64,000 nucleotides of DNA from Streptomyces sp. DH12 (GCF_020873895.1 NZ_JAHWGT010000001.1:62001-126000); one strand, 5' to 3'. Positions 43,449-52,131 are shown, counted from the stretch's first letter. Notes: generated from the sequence alone by a model not told the origin. Translations and numbers: made by a program.

Positions 43449-43491
43449 AGGGCGGGGCGGGGCGCGAACCGGCCGCGCCCCGCCCCGCCCT
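43449..43491 (-). terminator. Terminator after the aldo/keto reductase gene
   Basis: A perfect 18-bp stem (43449-43466 with 43474-43491, loop of 7) lies 61 bases beyond the stop of the aldo/keto reductase gene and can be extended by two or three more pairs. It has no T-run. Confidence 0.72.
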
Positions 43492-43552
43492 GCCGTGTGC
43501 CGTTCGACCGGTCAGTACCGGTCAGCGTCGGTCATTGTGTGTCGCGTTTCGG

Positions 43553-44386
43553 TCAGCGGACGTCGAACTCGGCCGGGTCGGGGCCGAGCCGCTTGCCCTC
43601 GTCGAGGGCGGCGAACGCCGCCATGTCCTCGGAGTCCAGCTCGAAGTCGAAGACGTCGATGTTCTCCCGGATGCGCGAGGGGGTCACGGACTTCGGGATG
43701 ACGACGTTGCCGAGCTGGAGGTGCCAGCGCAGGACGACCTGCGCAGGGCTGCGGCCGTGCTTGCGGGCGACGGCGGCGACGGCCGGCACCTCCAGCAGGC
43801 CCCTGCCCTGTCCGAGCGGCGACCACGCCTCGGTGGCGATCTCGTGGCGGGCGTGGAAGGCGCGGGACTCGGCCTGCGCGAGCTGCGGGTGCAGCTCGAT
43901 CTGGTTGACGGCCGGGACCACGGAGGTGGCGTCGATCAGCCGCTCCAGGTGCTCGGGCAGGAAGTTCGACACGCCGATGGCGCGGGCGCGCCCGTCGGCG
44001 AGGATCTTCTCGAACGCCTTGTACGTGTCGACGTACGCGTCCAGCGCCGGGACGGGCCAGTGGATCAGGTACAGGTCCACGTAGTCGAGGCCCAGCCGCT
44101 CCAGCGAGGCGTCGAAGGCGCGCAGCGTGGAGTCGTGGCCCTGCTCGCTGTTCCACAGCTTGGTGGTGACGAACAGCTCCTCGCGGGGGATGCCCGACGA
44201 GGCGATGGCCTGTCCGGTGCCGCGTTCGTTCTCGTAGACGGCGGCCGTGTCGACGCTCCGGTAACCGGCTTCCAGGGCCGTGCCCACGGCGCTCGCCGCC
44301 TCGTCGTCCGGGACCTGCCAGACGCCGAAGCCGAGCTGCGGCATGGCGACACCGTTGTTCAGGATGAGGGAGGGGACCTTGCTCAC
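43553..44386 (-). CDS. Aldo/keto reductase
   Basis: The 277-residue enzyme is an AKR5-type barrel. It begins SLILNNGVAMPQLGFGVWQV and has the catalytic tetrad: Asp and Tyr in RSVDTAAVYENE, Lys in VTTKLWNS and His in YLIHWPVP. GVSNFLPEHLERLI and VIPKSVTPSRIRENI form the NADPH-binding part. It should reduce aldehydes or 2,5-diketogluconate-like ketones. ATG 44386 is clear. No operon partner is seen. Confidence 0.92.
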   Translation of the reverse strand: MSKVPSLILNNGVAMPQLGFGVWQVPDDEAASAVGTALEAGYRSVDTAAVYENERGTGQAIASSGIPREELFVTTKLWNSEQGHDSTLRAFDASLERLGLDYVDLYLIHWPVPALDAYVDTYKAFEKILADGRARAIGVSNFLPEHLERLIDATSVVPAVNQIELHPQLAQAESRAFHARHEIATEAWSPLGQGRGLLEVPAVAAVARKHGRSPAQVVLRWHLQLGNVVIPKSVTPSRIRENIDVFDFELDSEDMAAFAALDEGKRLGPDPAEFDVR

Positions 44387-44654
44387 GGGCGGTCGATCCT
44401 TACGTCATATCGGTCGGTACATCCGGGGATCAACGATCACACGCGGTGACGCATTCCCGGATCGGTGCTTTCCATGTCGGGCCGACCGGGCGGTCCGCGC
44501 GCCCCGGCGTCCGGCCGGCCGTCACAGGCCGGCGGGGCGGGCGCGCGCAGGAGGGACGCCCTGCGGGGCGTTCCGCCGGAAGGAGGGCTGGTGCGCCGGA
44601 CGGGCGCGGCGGTCGCGGCCGTGGCCGTGGCGGTGCCGTGCCGGACCCCGCGTA

Positions 44655-44668
44655 TTGAACGCGTTCAA
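44655..44668. promoter_or_regulatory. Perfect 14-bp operator-like palindrome
   Basis: TTGAACGCGTTCAA reads the same on both strands. It lies in the 357-base gap (44387-44743) 75 bases before the decayed membrane-protein gene. TetR- and LacI-type operators often have such symmetry. No regulator gene is adjacent. Nothing else stands out in the gap. Confidence 0.6.
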
Positions 44669-44743
44669 CCACCTGTCAGGATGGGCGCTGACGCGGTGGA
44701 CGCCCGACAAGCCGCCGCCCGCGGCGTCGCGAAGGGGGCCGGG

Positions 44744-45429
44744 ATGGACGAGGACGGTCGGCACGGCTGGAGGCCGGCGGTCTCGGTGACCGTGCTGCTC
44801 CTGGCGGCGGCACTGGCGTCCGTGATCGGGTCCACGTACGCGATGACGCAGGAATCGCGCGTCGGCGGCCCTGACGGCGGGCCGCTGACCGTCCCGTCCC
44901 TCCTCGTCGTCGGGGCGGTCGCCGTTTCGTCGCGTCGGTTGTGCTCGTCCTGCCGGTGGTGAGGCTGAGCGGTGCCCTGGGGCGCCGGACCGGCGGCCGC
45001 CAGTCCTGGCGGTGGGTGCCACCGGTGGCCTCCGCGGTGGCCTTGCCGCCCGCCGCCGCGGGGGCCGCCGTGACCGGTGCCCGGGGCCCGGCGGGCTACT
45101 TCGGTATTTGGGCGCTCGCGGCGGTGGCCATCACCGCGGCGGCCCTGCTGAGCCGACTGCGGCGCCGCGGGTCGGTCGGCACGGTGGCGCTGTGGGGGAC
45201 GCTCCTGGTGGTGTGCGCCCATGCCCTCTGCGGGATGGCGATCCGCACCGGGCTCCTGACGGAGTACCACCCGCCGCGGGTCGACAAGGCGTCCCTCGTC
45301 GGCACCTGGTCGGACGGCGGGGGCGGGACGCTGACCCTGGTCCTGTACCGGTACGTCGGCGACCCGGACGCCGGGGACCTGTACGAACTGGTCCGGCTTC
45401 CCGGCGGACCCGGACCCTCCGCGCCCTGA
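44744..45429 (+). pseudogene. Decayed integral membrane protein gene
   Basis: The frame from ATG 44744 encodes MDEDGRHGWRPAVSVTVLLL and a first membrane helix, then a second helix that breaks at about 44925: the original frame stops at 44962 while the next frame resumes mid-helix (FVASVVLVLPVVRLSG) and runs to 45429 with more helices. The end, LVGTWSDGGGGTLTLVLYRY then VGDPDAGDLYELVRLP, looks like the two ends of a longer extracellular domain joined by an in-frame deletion. One lost base plus the deletion suggest a pseudogene. Confidence 0.72.
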
Positions 45430-45557
45430 CCCCGGCGGGCCGGCCCGCGACATCGACCCGGCCGCTTCGGTACGGCCCTTCGACCGCCCCGTCACCCGCG
45501 CGGCGGCACATGCGCACCGCCCCCCGGTGCGGCCGGTCGCGCATGGCGCGCGCCCGC

Positions 45558-46244
45558 TCAGCGCCGGTCGTCCAGGCCCTCCGCCAGCGCGTCGGCCAGC
45601 CGCCGGGCGCCCCGGTCGTCAAGGCCCAGCCGGAGCCCCTCGTCGTACGCCGCCTGCCACACCCGGCGGCGCGTATGCCCCGCTTGCTCCAGGGCGGCGG
45701 CGACAGCCGCCGCGTCGGGACGGCCCGCCCCACCCGGATCCGCCGCCTCAGGACTCCCCGCCGCGTCCGCCGCGTCCGTGCCGGTGGTGCCGTCCGGCTC
45801 GGAGCGTGTCCGTGCCCACCGGCCCCGGACCGCTGCGCGCGCCCCGGCGAGGTCGCGCACGGCCGCCGACCGGACGAGGTCCTCCACCATCGGCCGGAGC
45901 ACCGCGCCCACCACCGCGAGGGCGTACGGCGAGAGCGTCTCCACCGGCTCGGCCGCCCCGCAGCTGCGTTCCGGGCCGGCGCCCATCCGGATCGAGCGTG
46001 CGCGCGCCGCGTCGAGCGTCCCCTCGGGGTCGGCGAAGTAGGCCGTGCTCTCGGCGTGGAAGGCCACCGATTCGTGCGGGGCGGCCTGTCCGATCACCAG
46101 GGCCGCGACCTCCCGCACCAGCGCCTCGTCCGCCCCACGTTCCCCCACGGCGTCCGGCCCCGGCCCGCCCGGCCTTCGGCGGCCGGTCCCGCCGCCCGGC
46201 GCGCCCCCGCGCCGCCGTCCGAACCGCTTGAGGAAACGCTCCAC
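45558..46244 (-). CDS. Hypothetical protein, 228 aa
   Basis: GTG 46244 (VERFLKRFGRRR) has GGGGAGGG upstream and is preferred to ATG 46409. After an Arg/Gly-rich start come helical segments ADEALVREVAALVIGQAAPH, ESVAFHAESTAYFADPEGTL and LSPYALAVVGAVLRPMVEDL, a central Asp/Thr/Ala linker and a C-terminal helix pair ending RLADALAEGLDDRR. The family is not recognised; it looks soluble. Confidence 0.62.
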   Translation of the reverse strand: MERFLKRFGRRRGGAPGGGTGRRRPGGPGPDAVGERGADEALVREVAALVIGQAAPHESVAFHAESTAYFADPEGTLDAARARSIRMGAGPERSCGAAEPVETLSPYALAVVGAVLRPMVEDLVRSAAVRDLAGARAAVRGRWARTRSEPDGTTGTDAADAAGSPEAADPGGAGRPDAAAVAAALEQAGHTRRRVWQAAYDEGLRLGLDDRGARRLADALAEGLDDRR

Positions 46245-46450
46245 GATCCCTCCCCGTCGCACCCGTGTGCCGCCCCGCCCGTCGGCGCGTGTGGCCCCGC
46301 TGCCCGCAGAGGGTAGGTCCCGGCCGGCAGGCCGAAAAGGTCCCGCTCCGCGGGTCACGGAAGCGAACGGGGGCGCACGCCGCCGGCGTTCGCGTAAGGA
46401 CGGCGTCACCGGACCGGCCGGAATCGAACGGACCTTGCGACCATGAGCGG

Positions 46451-46867
46451 GTGACCGATACTCACCTTGCCATCAAGGACCTGATCATCGACTGCGTCGA
46501 CGCCGAACGGGTCGCCGCCTTCTGGGCGGAGCTCCTCGGCCGCCCCGTCGCGGCCAGGACCGGACCGTACGTCTGGCTCACCCGGGGGCCGGGGCCCGGG
46601 GTCGGCTTCCAGCAAGTGGCGGCGCCCACACCGGGGAAGAACCGCGTCCACTTCGATGTCGCCGCGGCGGACCCGGCCTCCGCGCGGCGGCGGATCGAGG
46701 CCCTGGGCGGCCGTCATCTGCGGGAGTACGCGGCCGGCGGGTTCCTCGTCATGGCCGACCCGGAGGGCAACGAGTTCTGCGTGATCCCGCCCGGCCCGTT
46801 CGAGGTCGACGACGACGACGGCCGTGCCGACTACCTCGGGACGGCCGGGAGCCCCGCGTCGGCCTGA
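46451..46867 (+). CDS. VOC family protein
   Basis: The 138-residue protein starts at GTG 46451. LIIDCVDAERVAAFWAELLG, VGFQQVAAPTPGKNRVHFDV and FLVMADPEGNEFCVIP form the VOC fold often called glyoxalase-like (Glyoxalase_6 group). The helper residues His (VHFDV) and Glu (GNEFCV) are present. It may bind or modify a small hydrophobic compound. The start lacks a strong ribosome-binding site. Confidence 0.83.
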   Translation: MTDTHLAIKDLIIDCVDAERVAAFWAELLGRPVAARTGPYVWLTRGPGPGVGFQQVAAPTPGKNRVHFDVAAADPASARRRIEALGGRHLREYAAGGFLVMADPEGNEFCVIPPGPFEVDDDDGRADYLGTAGSPASA

Positions 46868-47085
46868 CCTCCCCGGCCGCGGCGGCCGAGCTTTCCGGAA
46901 GGGGTGATTCCGCCGCGAATCGCCCTGCTCGCAGGGGGTTTCACGCCATGACGCCCCGTCCGGAAACACCCGTAATGCCGGGAAGGGGTGGGCGGTGAGG
47001 AGTCTCACAAAAAGCCGAATCTGTTCGATCTTTCGGCTCGACATGGGTCAGGATCCGTGACGACGACAAGCCCTCGCCGCCGTGG

Positions 47086-47284
47086 CGGGGCGGTCCGGGC
47101 GGACGCCGAGTCCTGCCGCTGCCCGGATGACTGGTCGACAGATGTGAATCGGCAGGAGTGGAGGACCCAGCAGTACGGGACGTGTGCACCACGGCCGTCC
47201 CTTGGGGTGAAGCCGCGTCAGCGGCCGGGCAACTTCGCCAGCCCGAACCCGACAGGTCATCCTTCGCAGGCGGATGACGAAGGG
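47086..47284 (+). ncRNA. c-di-AMP riboswitch (ydaO-yuaA type) upstream of an NlpC/P60 gene
   Basis: The leader carries the conserved core of the streptomycete ydaO class: GGGGTGAAGCCG from 47204, GCGGCCGGGCAACTTCGCCA around 47221 and AGCCCGAACCCGACAGGTCA around 47240, with 5' pairing stretches such as GTCCTGCCG and CGGCAGGA. At the 3' end two hairpins exclude each other: TCATCC/GGATGA (47257-47262, 47272-47277) and CCTTCG/CGAAGG (47261-47266, 47278-47283). The second would bury the GAAGGG ribosome-binding site. The gene downstream is a cell-wall hydrolase, a typical target of this class. Boundaries are approximate. Confidence 0.85.
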
Positions 47285-47290
47285 TTGCGC

Positions 47291-47770
47291 ATGACCGCGC
47301 AGATTCATGTCCCGTCCGTGCTGTCCAGGACCGGTACGGTCTCGGCTCTCACCATCGCCGCAGTCTGCGGCTCGCTCCTGGCCCCCGGTGTCGCCCCGCA
47401 AGCGGAGGCCGCGGCACCCGCGCCCGCCACCAAGGCGCTCAACGTGGCGGCTTCGAAGAAGGGCTCCCCGTACCAGTACGGGGCCGTCGGCCCGAAGCGG
47501 TTCGACTGCTCGGGGCTGACGCTCTACGCCTACAAGCAGGCCGGCAAGACGCTGCCTCGCACGGCGCAGCAGCAGTACAACAAGACCCGCCGCATCTCGG
47601 CCGGCAGCCGCCAGAAGGGCGACCTGGTCTTCTTCCACTCCGGTGGGCGGGTCTACCACGTCGGCATCTACGCCGGCAGCAACAAGATCTGGCACTCCCC
47701 GAAGGCCGGTTCGGTGGTGAAGCAGGAGAAGATCTGGTCCAAGGCGGTCTACTACGGCCGCGTGCGCTGA
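47291..47770 (+). CDS. Secreted NlpC/P60 cell-wall hydrolase
   Basis: The 159-residue precursor has a signal peptide (1 to about 41) and a C-terminal NlpC/P60 domain with catalytic Cys73 (FDCSGLTLYAY), His123 (YHVGIYAG) and His135 (KIWHSP). Such enzymes cut peptide bonds in peptidoglycan stems. The length fits the one-domain version without an extra binding domain. ATG 47291 follows GAAGGG, a site likely controlled by the c-di-AMP riboswitch, which links wall remodelling to osmotic and growth signals. Confidence 0.92.
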   Translation: MTAQIHVPSVLSRTGTVSALTIAAVCGSLLAPGVAPQAEAAAPAPATKALNVAASKKGSPYQYGAVGPKRFDCSGLTLYAYKQAGKTLPRTAQQQYNKTRRISAGSRQKGDLVFFHSGGRVYHVGIYAGSNKIWHSPKAGSVVKQEKIWSKAVYYGRVR

Positions 47771-47812
47771 CGGCCACCGCCGGCGCCGGGACGCCCGAAC
47801 GTCCGAACGCCG

Positions 47813-47845
47813 GGGCGCCGGGACCGCGAGTGGGTCCCGGCGCCC
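47813..47845. terminator. Bidirectional hairpin terminator
   Basis: Arms 47813-47825 and 47833-47845 pair over 13 bp around a 7-base loop, between the convergent NlpC/P60 and lactonase-family genes. Confidence 0.76.
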
Positions 47846-47870
47846 GGCGCGGCCGCCCCGAGAGGGCCGG

Positions 47871-49037
47871 TCAGCCGAGGACGACGCACGCCGCGGCCGG
47901 CACCTCCAGCGCACCGGCCGGGCGCGGCAGCCCGGTCTCCGGTTCCACGTCGAACCACGTCACGTCGCCGGACCACTCGTTGGCCACGTACAGCCGGCGG
48001 CCCGCGGCGTCGGGCACCAGGTCGCGCGGCCACACGCCGCCGCAGCCCACGCTCCCCGCGACACGGGGCTTCTCCGCCCCGTCCTCCAGAGAGAGCGTGA
48101 GCAGGGTGTCGCTGCCCCGCACGGCCACCCACAGGAATCGCCCGTCCGCCGCGACCGCGACGACCGACGGGTGAAGCCGGCCGCCCTCCGGGGCCGGGTC
48201 GGCGTCCACCGCGACCTCCGCGAGCGGCTCCAGCGCCCCTGACGTACCGTCCCACCGGCACACCGTCAGCTGCGGGGCCAGCTCGTGCAGCACGTAGACG
48301 ACCTCGCCGTCCGGGTGGAAGGCGAGGTGGCGCGGCCCCGAGCCCGCCCGCAGCGCGGTCCGCGCGTGCACTCGCAGGCCGCCGGTGTCCGGGTCGGACG
48401 CGCAGACGCGGACCGAGTCGGTCCCCAGGTCCACCCCCAGCAGCCACCGGCCGCCCGGGTCCGCGACGACCTGGTGCGCGTGCGGCGCCTCCTGCCGGTC
48501 CGGATCCGGGCCGGAACCCTCGTGCGCCAGGACCACGGGCGGCCCGCCGACGGCGCCGCCGGGCGCGAGCGGCAGGCTGCTCACGCTCCCCGAGGCGTAG
48601 TTCGCGGTCAACAGCCTGCCAGCGGCGAGCCCCACGTGGGTCGGCGCGGCGCCGCCCACCCCCACCGGCGGACCGAGCGGTGTGAGCCGCGGCCCGTCGA
48701 CCCGGAAGGCGGTCACCGCGCCCGGATCGGCCTCGCTCACCGCGTACAGCACCCCGGCCTCCCGGTCGAGGGCCAGCCACGCCGGGTTCGGCGCCGTGTC
48801 GACCACCGCGACCGGGGCCAGCGACCCGTCGCCGGGGTCCACGGCCGCCACGGTGATGCCGCGGCCGCCCCCCGAGGTGTAGGAACCGATGTACGCCCAG
48901 CGCCCGCCGCCCCGCCTGCGGCCCGGCCCCCCGCCCCTACCCCCGCCCCGCGCACCGCCCGTCCCCCCGGTCCGGCCGCTCGTCCCGTCCGTCCCGTCCG
49001 TACCGCCCGTGTCTGCCGCCGGTGCTTCGCCGCCCAC
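47871..49037 (-). CDS. Lactonase family (6-phosphogluconolactonase-like) beta-propeller
   Basis: The 388-residue protein starts at GTG 49037 with GGAAGGGG upstream. The N-terminal 45 residues are Gly/Thr-rich; then come seven-bladed propeller signatures: RWAYIGSYTSGGGRGITV, LYAVSEADPGAVTAFRVD, QEAPHAHQVVADPGGRWLLG, GPRHLAFHPDGEVVYVLHEL and GGVWPRDLVPDAAGRRLYVA. These belong to the lactonase (Pgl/CycB) family, and a cytoplasmic sugar-acid or muconate lactonase role is expected. No Tat or Sec signal is clear. Confidence 0.86.
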   Translation of the reverse strand: MGGEAPAADTGGTDGTDGTSGRTGGTGGARGGGRGGGPGRRRGGGRWAYIGSYTSGGGRGITVAAVDPGDGSLAPVAVVDTAPNPAWLALDREAGVLYAVSEADPGAVTAFRVDGPRLTPLGPPVGVGGAAPTHVGLAAGRLLTANYASGSVSSLPLAPGGAVGGPPVVLAHEGSGPDPDRQEAPHAHQVVADPGGRWLLGVDLGTDSVRVCASDPDTGGLRVHARTALRAGSGPRHLAFHPDGEVVYVLHELAPQLTVCRWDGTSGALEPLAEVAVDADPAPEGGRLHPSVVAVAADGRFLWVAVRGSDTLLTLSLEDGAEKPRVAGSVGCGGVWPRDLVPDAAGRRLYVANEWSGDVTWFDVEPETGLPRPAGALEVPAAACVVLG

Positions 49038-49256
49038 GGTGACCCCTTCCGTCGTCCTCGTCGTCCTACGGCGCCATCGTCACCGGGCGGCGCGCTCGCC
49101 GCGCGCCGGAGCCCTCCTCCGGGCGGTACGACGACCGGCGCGGGGGCGCCGGCCGGGCGAGATGCGGGCGCGGTCCGGCAGGCGCGATGATGGACGTACC
49201 GGAGGTCCGGCCGCGGTCGCGAGCGTTCACCCCCCGGGGGGCAATGGAGCACCGCC

Positions 49257-50084
49257 ATGACCACACACAGGGTCGGCCGTGACATCACCGTCCTCGGGGA
49301 CTCGCTCCCCGTCCCCGGAATGGGCTTCCTCACCGTCAACGCGTTCGTCCTGCACGCCCGTGAGCCCGTGGTCGTCGACACCGGACTCGGGCTCCCCGAC
49401 CGCGACTTCCTCGCCCGGCTCGGCTCCGTGATGGACCCGGTCGACGTCCGCTGGATCTGGCTCACCCACCCCGACCGCGACCACACCGGCGGGCTCTTCG
49501 ACCTGCTGGAGGCCGCCCCGGACGCGCGGGTCGTCACCACGTACATCGGCGCCGGGATCATGTCCACCGAGCGGCCGCTGCCCACGAGCCGGGTCTTCCT
49601 GCTGAACCCGGGGCAGTCCCTCGACGTCGGCGACCGCACCCTGTACGCCTTCCGTCCGCCGCTCTTCGACAATCCGGCGACCGTCGGCTTCTACGACGAC
49701 CGCTCCCGCACGTGCTTCAGCTCCGACTGCTTCGGCGGCCCCATGCCGACCTCCGAGCTGGCCGACAGCGGGGACGCCGGGGCGCTGGACGCCGACCAGC
49801 TGGAGGGCGCGCAACTGCTCTGGGCGACCGTCGACAGCCCGTGGGTGCACATCGTGGACCGGGACGGGTTCCTGGCCGGGCTCCGGCCGCTTCGCGAGAT
49901 GGACCCCGAGACGGTGCTCTCCGTGCACCTGCCGCCCGCTGTCGGCATCACCGGGCGGATGCTGGACACCCTGGGCAGGGCGCCCGAGGCGGACCCGTTC
50001 GTCGGGCCCGACCAGGAGGCGCTGGAGCGGATGCTCGCCGGCTTCGAGCCGGTACGCCCTCAGGGAGGCGCACCGGCGGCGTGA
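49257..50084 (+). CDS. MBL-fold metallo-hydrolase
   Basis: The 275-residue protein has the binuclear site motif THPDRDHTGG (residues about 71 to 80, HxDxDH type), preceded by VVVDTGLGLPDRDFL, and a later FSSDCFGGPMPTSEL with an acidic ligand and SVHLPP with a His. A flavoprotein-like oxygen-sensing site (ODP type) or lactonase is possible. The catalysed reaction is unknown. ATG 49257 has ATGGAG 8 bases upstream. It is divergent from the lactonase gene and convergent with the oxygenase gene. Confidence 0.87.
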   Translation: MTTHRVGRDITVLGDSLPVPGMGFLTVNAFVLHAREPVVVDTGLGLPDRDFLARLGSVMDPVDVRWIWLTHPDRDHTGGLFDLLEAAPDARVVTTYIGAGIMSTERPLPTSRVFLLNPGQSLDVGDRTLYAFRPPLFDNPATVGFYDDRSRTCFSSDCFGGPMPTSELADSGDAGALDADQLEGAQLLWATVDSPWVHIVDRDGFLAGLRPLREMDPETVLSVHLPPAVGITGRMLDTLGRAPEADPFVGPDQEALERMLAGFEPVRPQGGAPAA

Positions 50085-50107
50085 AGCGGGGCACCCGGGC
50101 GGTGCGG

Positions 50108-51124
50108 TCAGCCGGCGACCAGCTCCGGGTGGTGGCGCCGGGCCACCTCGGGGTGGGCGCGCACCCAGCCCTTCAGCTCGTTGCGGCCGTACTCGGCGTG
50201 CAGCGGGTTGGCGCCGTCCTGGGCGAGGCCCGGCGCGTGCTCCAGGTAGGCGCCGGGGACCGTCTCGACCACCGCGTCCAGCCGCGGGTTGTAGAAGAAC
50301 GGCACGGAGAAGCGCTCGACCGCGCCCGGCGGGCTGACGACCCGGTGGTCGGTCGCCGAGAGGTACCCGTCGGTCGCTATCTCCAGCAGCTCGCCGAGGT
50401 TGACGACGAACGCGCCCGGGAGCGGCGGCACGTCCAGGTAGCCGTCGCCGGAGCGGACCTGGAGGCCGCCGACCTCGTCCTGCAGGAGCAGGGTCAGGAA
50501 GCCGTAGTCCTTGTGCGCGCCGACGCCCTGGTCCGCCCCGGAGGGGGCCGACCCGGGGTAGCGGATGAGCTTGGTGTGCAGGTGCGGGCGGTCCGCGAAC
50601 GCCCCGTCGAAGAAGTCCGCCGGCGCGCCCAGGGCGGTGAGCAGCTCCCGCAGCAGCCGGTGGGCCACCCCGGCGAGCCGGTCCTGCCAGCCGAGGACCG
50701 CCGTACGCAGCTCCGGCAGCGCCGACGGCCACTGGTTGGGGCCCTCCAGCCACAGGTAGGCCGGGTCGCCGGGGCCCACGGGGACGGGCGCGCGCTCGGC
50801 GCCGACGTCCAGCTGGTCGCGCCAGTCGGAACGGCCCCCGGTGAGTTCGTGCCCGACGCGTGTGTAGCCCCGGAAGTGGGGCGAGTTCAGATTGCTCAGC
50901 GCCAGCCGATCGGCCTCCGGGAGAGCGAAGAACGCCCTGGTCAGCTCCATCAGGCGGGCCGTCTCCCCGGGCGGGACGCCGTGGCCGGTGAGGTGGAGGA
51001 ACCCGACGTCTCGGGCCGCGGCGAGCAGGTCCCGGTGGAACGCGCCCCGGGTCGCCGGGTCGTCCGCCGCGGACAGGTCGATGACGGGCAGCGAGCGGGT
51101 GGTGGCGGCAGTCATGGCCGGCAT
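50108..51124 (-). CDS. 2-oxoglutarate-Fe(II) dioxygenase (isopenicillin N synthase-like)
   Basis: The 338-residue protein starts at ATG 51124, with GGAAGG 6 bases upstream. The DIOX_N part is LPVIDLSAADDPATRG, FLHLTGHGVPPGETARLM and FRGYTRVGHELTGG. The iron site is His/Asp in GAHKDYGFLTLLLQ and His in ATDHRVV; the 2-oxoglutarate-binding Arg-x-Ser is RFSVPFFYNP. The substrate is unknown; relatives act on amino acids, hydrocarbons or antibiotics. A predicted leader peptide with a Cys lies about 130 bases upstream. Confidence 0.9.
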   Translation of the reverse strand: MPAMTAATTRSLPVIDLSAADDPATRGAFHRDLLAAARDVGFLHLTGHGVPPGETARLMELTRAFFALPEADRLALSNLNSPHFRGYTRVGHELTGGRSDWRDQLDVGAERAPVPVGPGDPAYLWLEGPNQWPSALPELRTAVLGWQDRLAGVAHRLLRELLTALGAPADFFDGAFADRPHLHTKLIRYPGSAPSGADQGVGAHKDYGFLTLLLQDEVGGLQVRSGDGYLDVPPLPGAFVVNLGELLEIATDGYLSATDHRVVSPPGAVERFSVPFFYNPRLDAVVETVPGAYLEHAPGLAQDGANPLHAEYGRNELKGWVRAHPEVARRHHPELVAG

Positions 51125-51255
51125 GGTGGCCTTCCGTTTCGAGTGTGACGAGGCCCCACATCCCGATGATGGCGGGATAGCGGCGTACGGAAGGTGCCGG
51201 CGTGGGTGTGCCGGAAGACGTGCGTCCGCTGCAGGACCGGTGGAGAGGGGAGAGA

Positions 51256-51330
51256 TCAGTCCTGGCGCAGACAGCTCATGGTCGTGACGCGCGCGTAGTC
51301 CACGTGGCGGCGCATCACGAGAAGAGTCAC
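51256..51330 (-). CDS. Predicted leader peptide (RRHVD type), upstream of the dioxygenase gene
   Basis: A short frame encodes VTLLVMRRHVDYARVTTMSC followed by LRQD and a stop. MRRHVDYARVTTMSCLR closely resembles the short streptomycete leader peptides RRHVDLxRVSSAxC, which hold a Cys near the end and precede sulfur-related operons. GTG 51330 or ATG 51315 could be the start. Translational attenuation by cysteine supply is known for comparable actinobacterial leaders; here it is inferred for the 2OG oxygenase. Confidence 0.7.
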   Translation of the reverse strand: MTLLVMRRHVDYARVTTMSCLRQD

Positions 51331-51567
51331 CCGCACAGCGTAGCGCGGGGTGATCGGGACGGCGGGGAGACGTCCGCCACAGCGGGGGCGGTTCCGGCCC
51401 CGCGTCGCCGAGCGGCACCCCGCCCCGGTGCCGTCCCGCGGGCAGGGGCGCGACGGCCGGAACAGGACGGTGAGCGGCGCGTACGGGCCGCCGCCCTGCC
51501 CCCGCCCGCCGTGCCGTGGCCGCGCCCGGACCGCCGCCGGCGAGCGCGCGTGCGGACGGGCCCGTAC

Positions 51568-51607
51568 GGCGAGACGCCCCGCGACGGGTGTCACGGGGCG
51601 TCTCGCC
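51568..51607 (-). terminator. Hairpin terminator after the small secreted protein gene
   Basis: A perfect 14-bp stem (51568-51581 with 51594-51607) lies 41 bases beyond the stop of the minus-strand gene at 51648. The loop is 12 bases; there is no T-run. Confidence 0.68.
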
Positions 51608-51647
51608 CACCGCGCCGAGTGGCGCCGGGGGAGGGGACGGGTGAGGC

Positions 51648-51941
51648 TCAGCCGATCCCGGGGACCAGTCCCAGCGCCGGCGCCACCGGGGCGATGACCT
51701 GCCGGAGCTGACCCAGCTCCTGGACCCCCCTGAGCCCGCCGAACTGGTCCATGATCCGCGGCACCTGCGAGCGGTACCGCGGGTCGATGCCGCTGACCGC
51801 GAGGTCGTCGACCTGGCTGAGCAGGGAGGGGCCCTGCGGGCCGGGGGCGGGGACGAGGGCCGCGTGCGCGGAGGGCGCGGCCAGGGCGGTGGCCCCGGCG
51901 GCGACGGCGAGGGCGGCGAGAACGCGCTGCGTCTTGGTCAT
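51648..51941 (-). CDS. Small secreted protein, 97 aa
   Basis: The precursor has a signal peptide (1 to about 28, ending SAHA) and a mature region with a conserved-looking DLAVSGIDPRYRSQVPRIMD followed by QFGGLRGVQELGQLRQVIAP. There are no cysteines. The family is not recognised. It resembles small secreted proteins expressed during streptomycete development. ATG 51941 is the only good start; the ribosome-binding site is weak. Confidence 0.65.
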   Translation of the reverse strand: MTKTQRVLAALAVAAGATALAAPSAHAALVPAPGPQGPSLLSQVDDLAVSGIDPRYRSQVPRIMDQFGGLRGVQELGQLRQVIAPVAPALGLVPGIG

Positions 51942-52131
51942 ACCGGGATCAACGCCCCACCCCCGCTCAGGACACGGCCGGGTGCCGCGGCCGGTGCGCC
52001 GCCCGCCCGCCGGGGCAGGGGCGGTTCAATGTTGCACGAAGTGTTACAGGGGCGATACGTACCGTTAACACGGGCGCATTCCCGGCTCCTAGCCTGGGGC
52101 CGTCACCACCACCGACCGAGAGGACCCTCCC

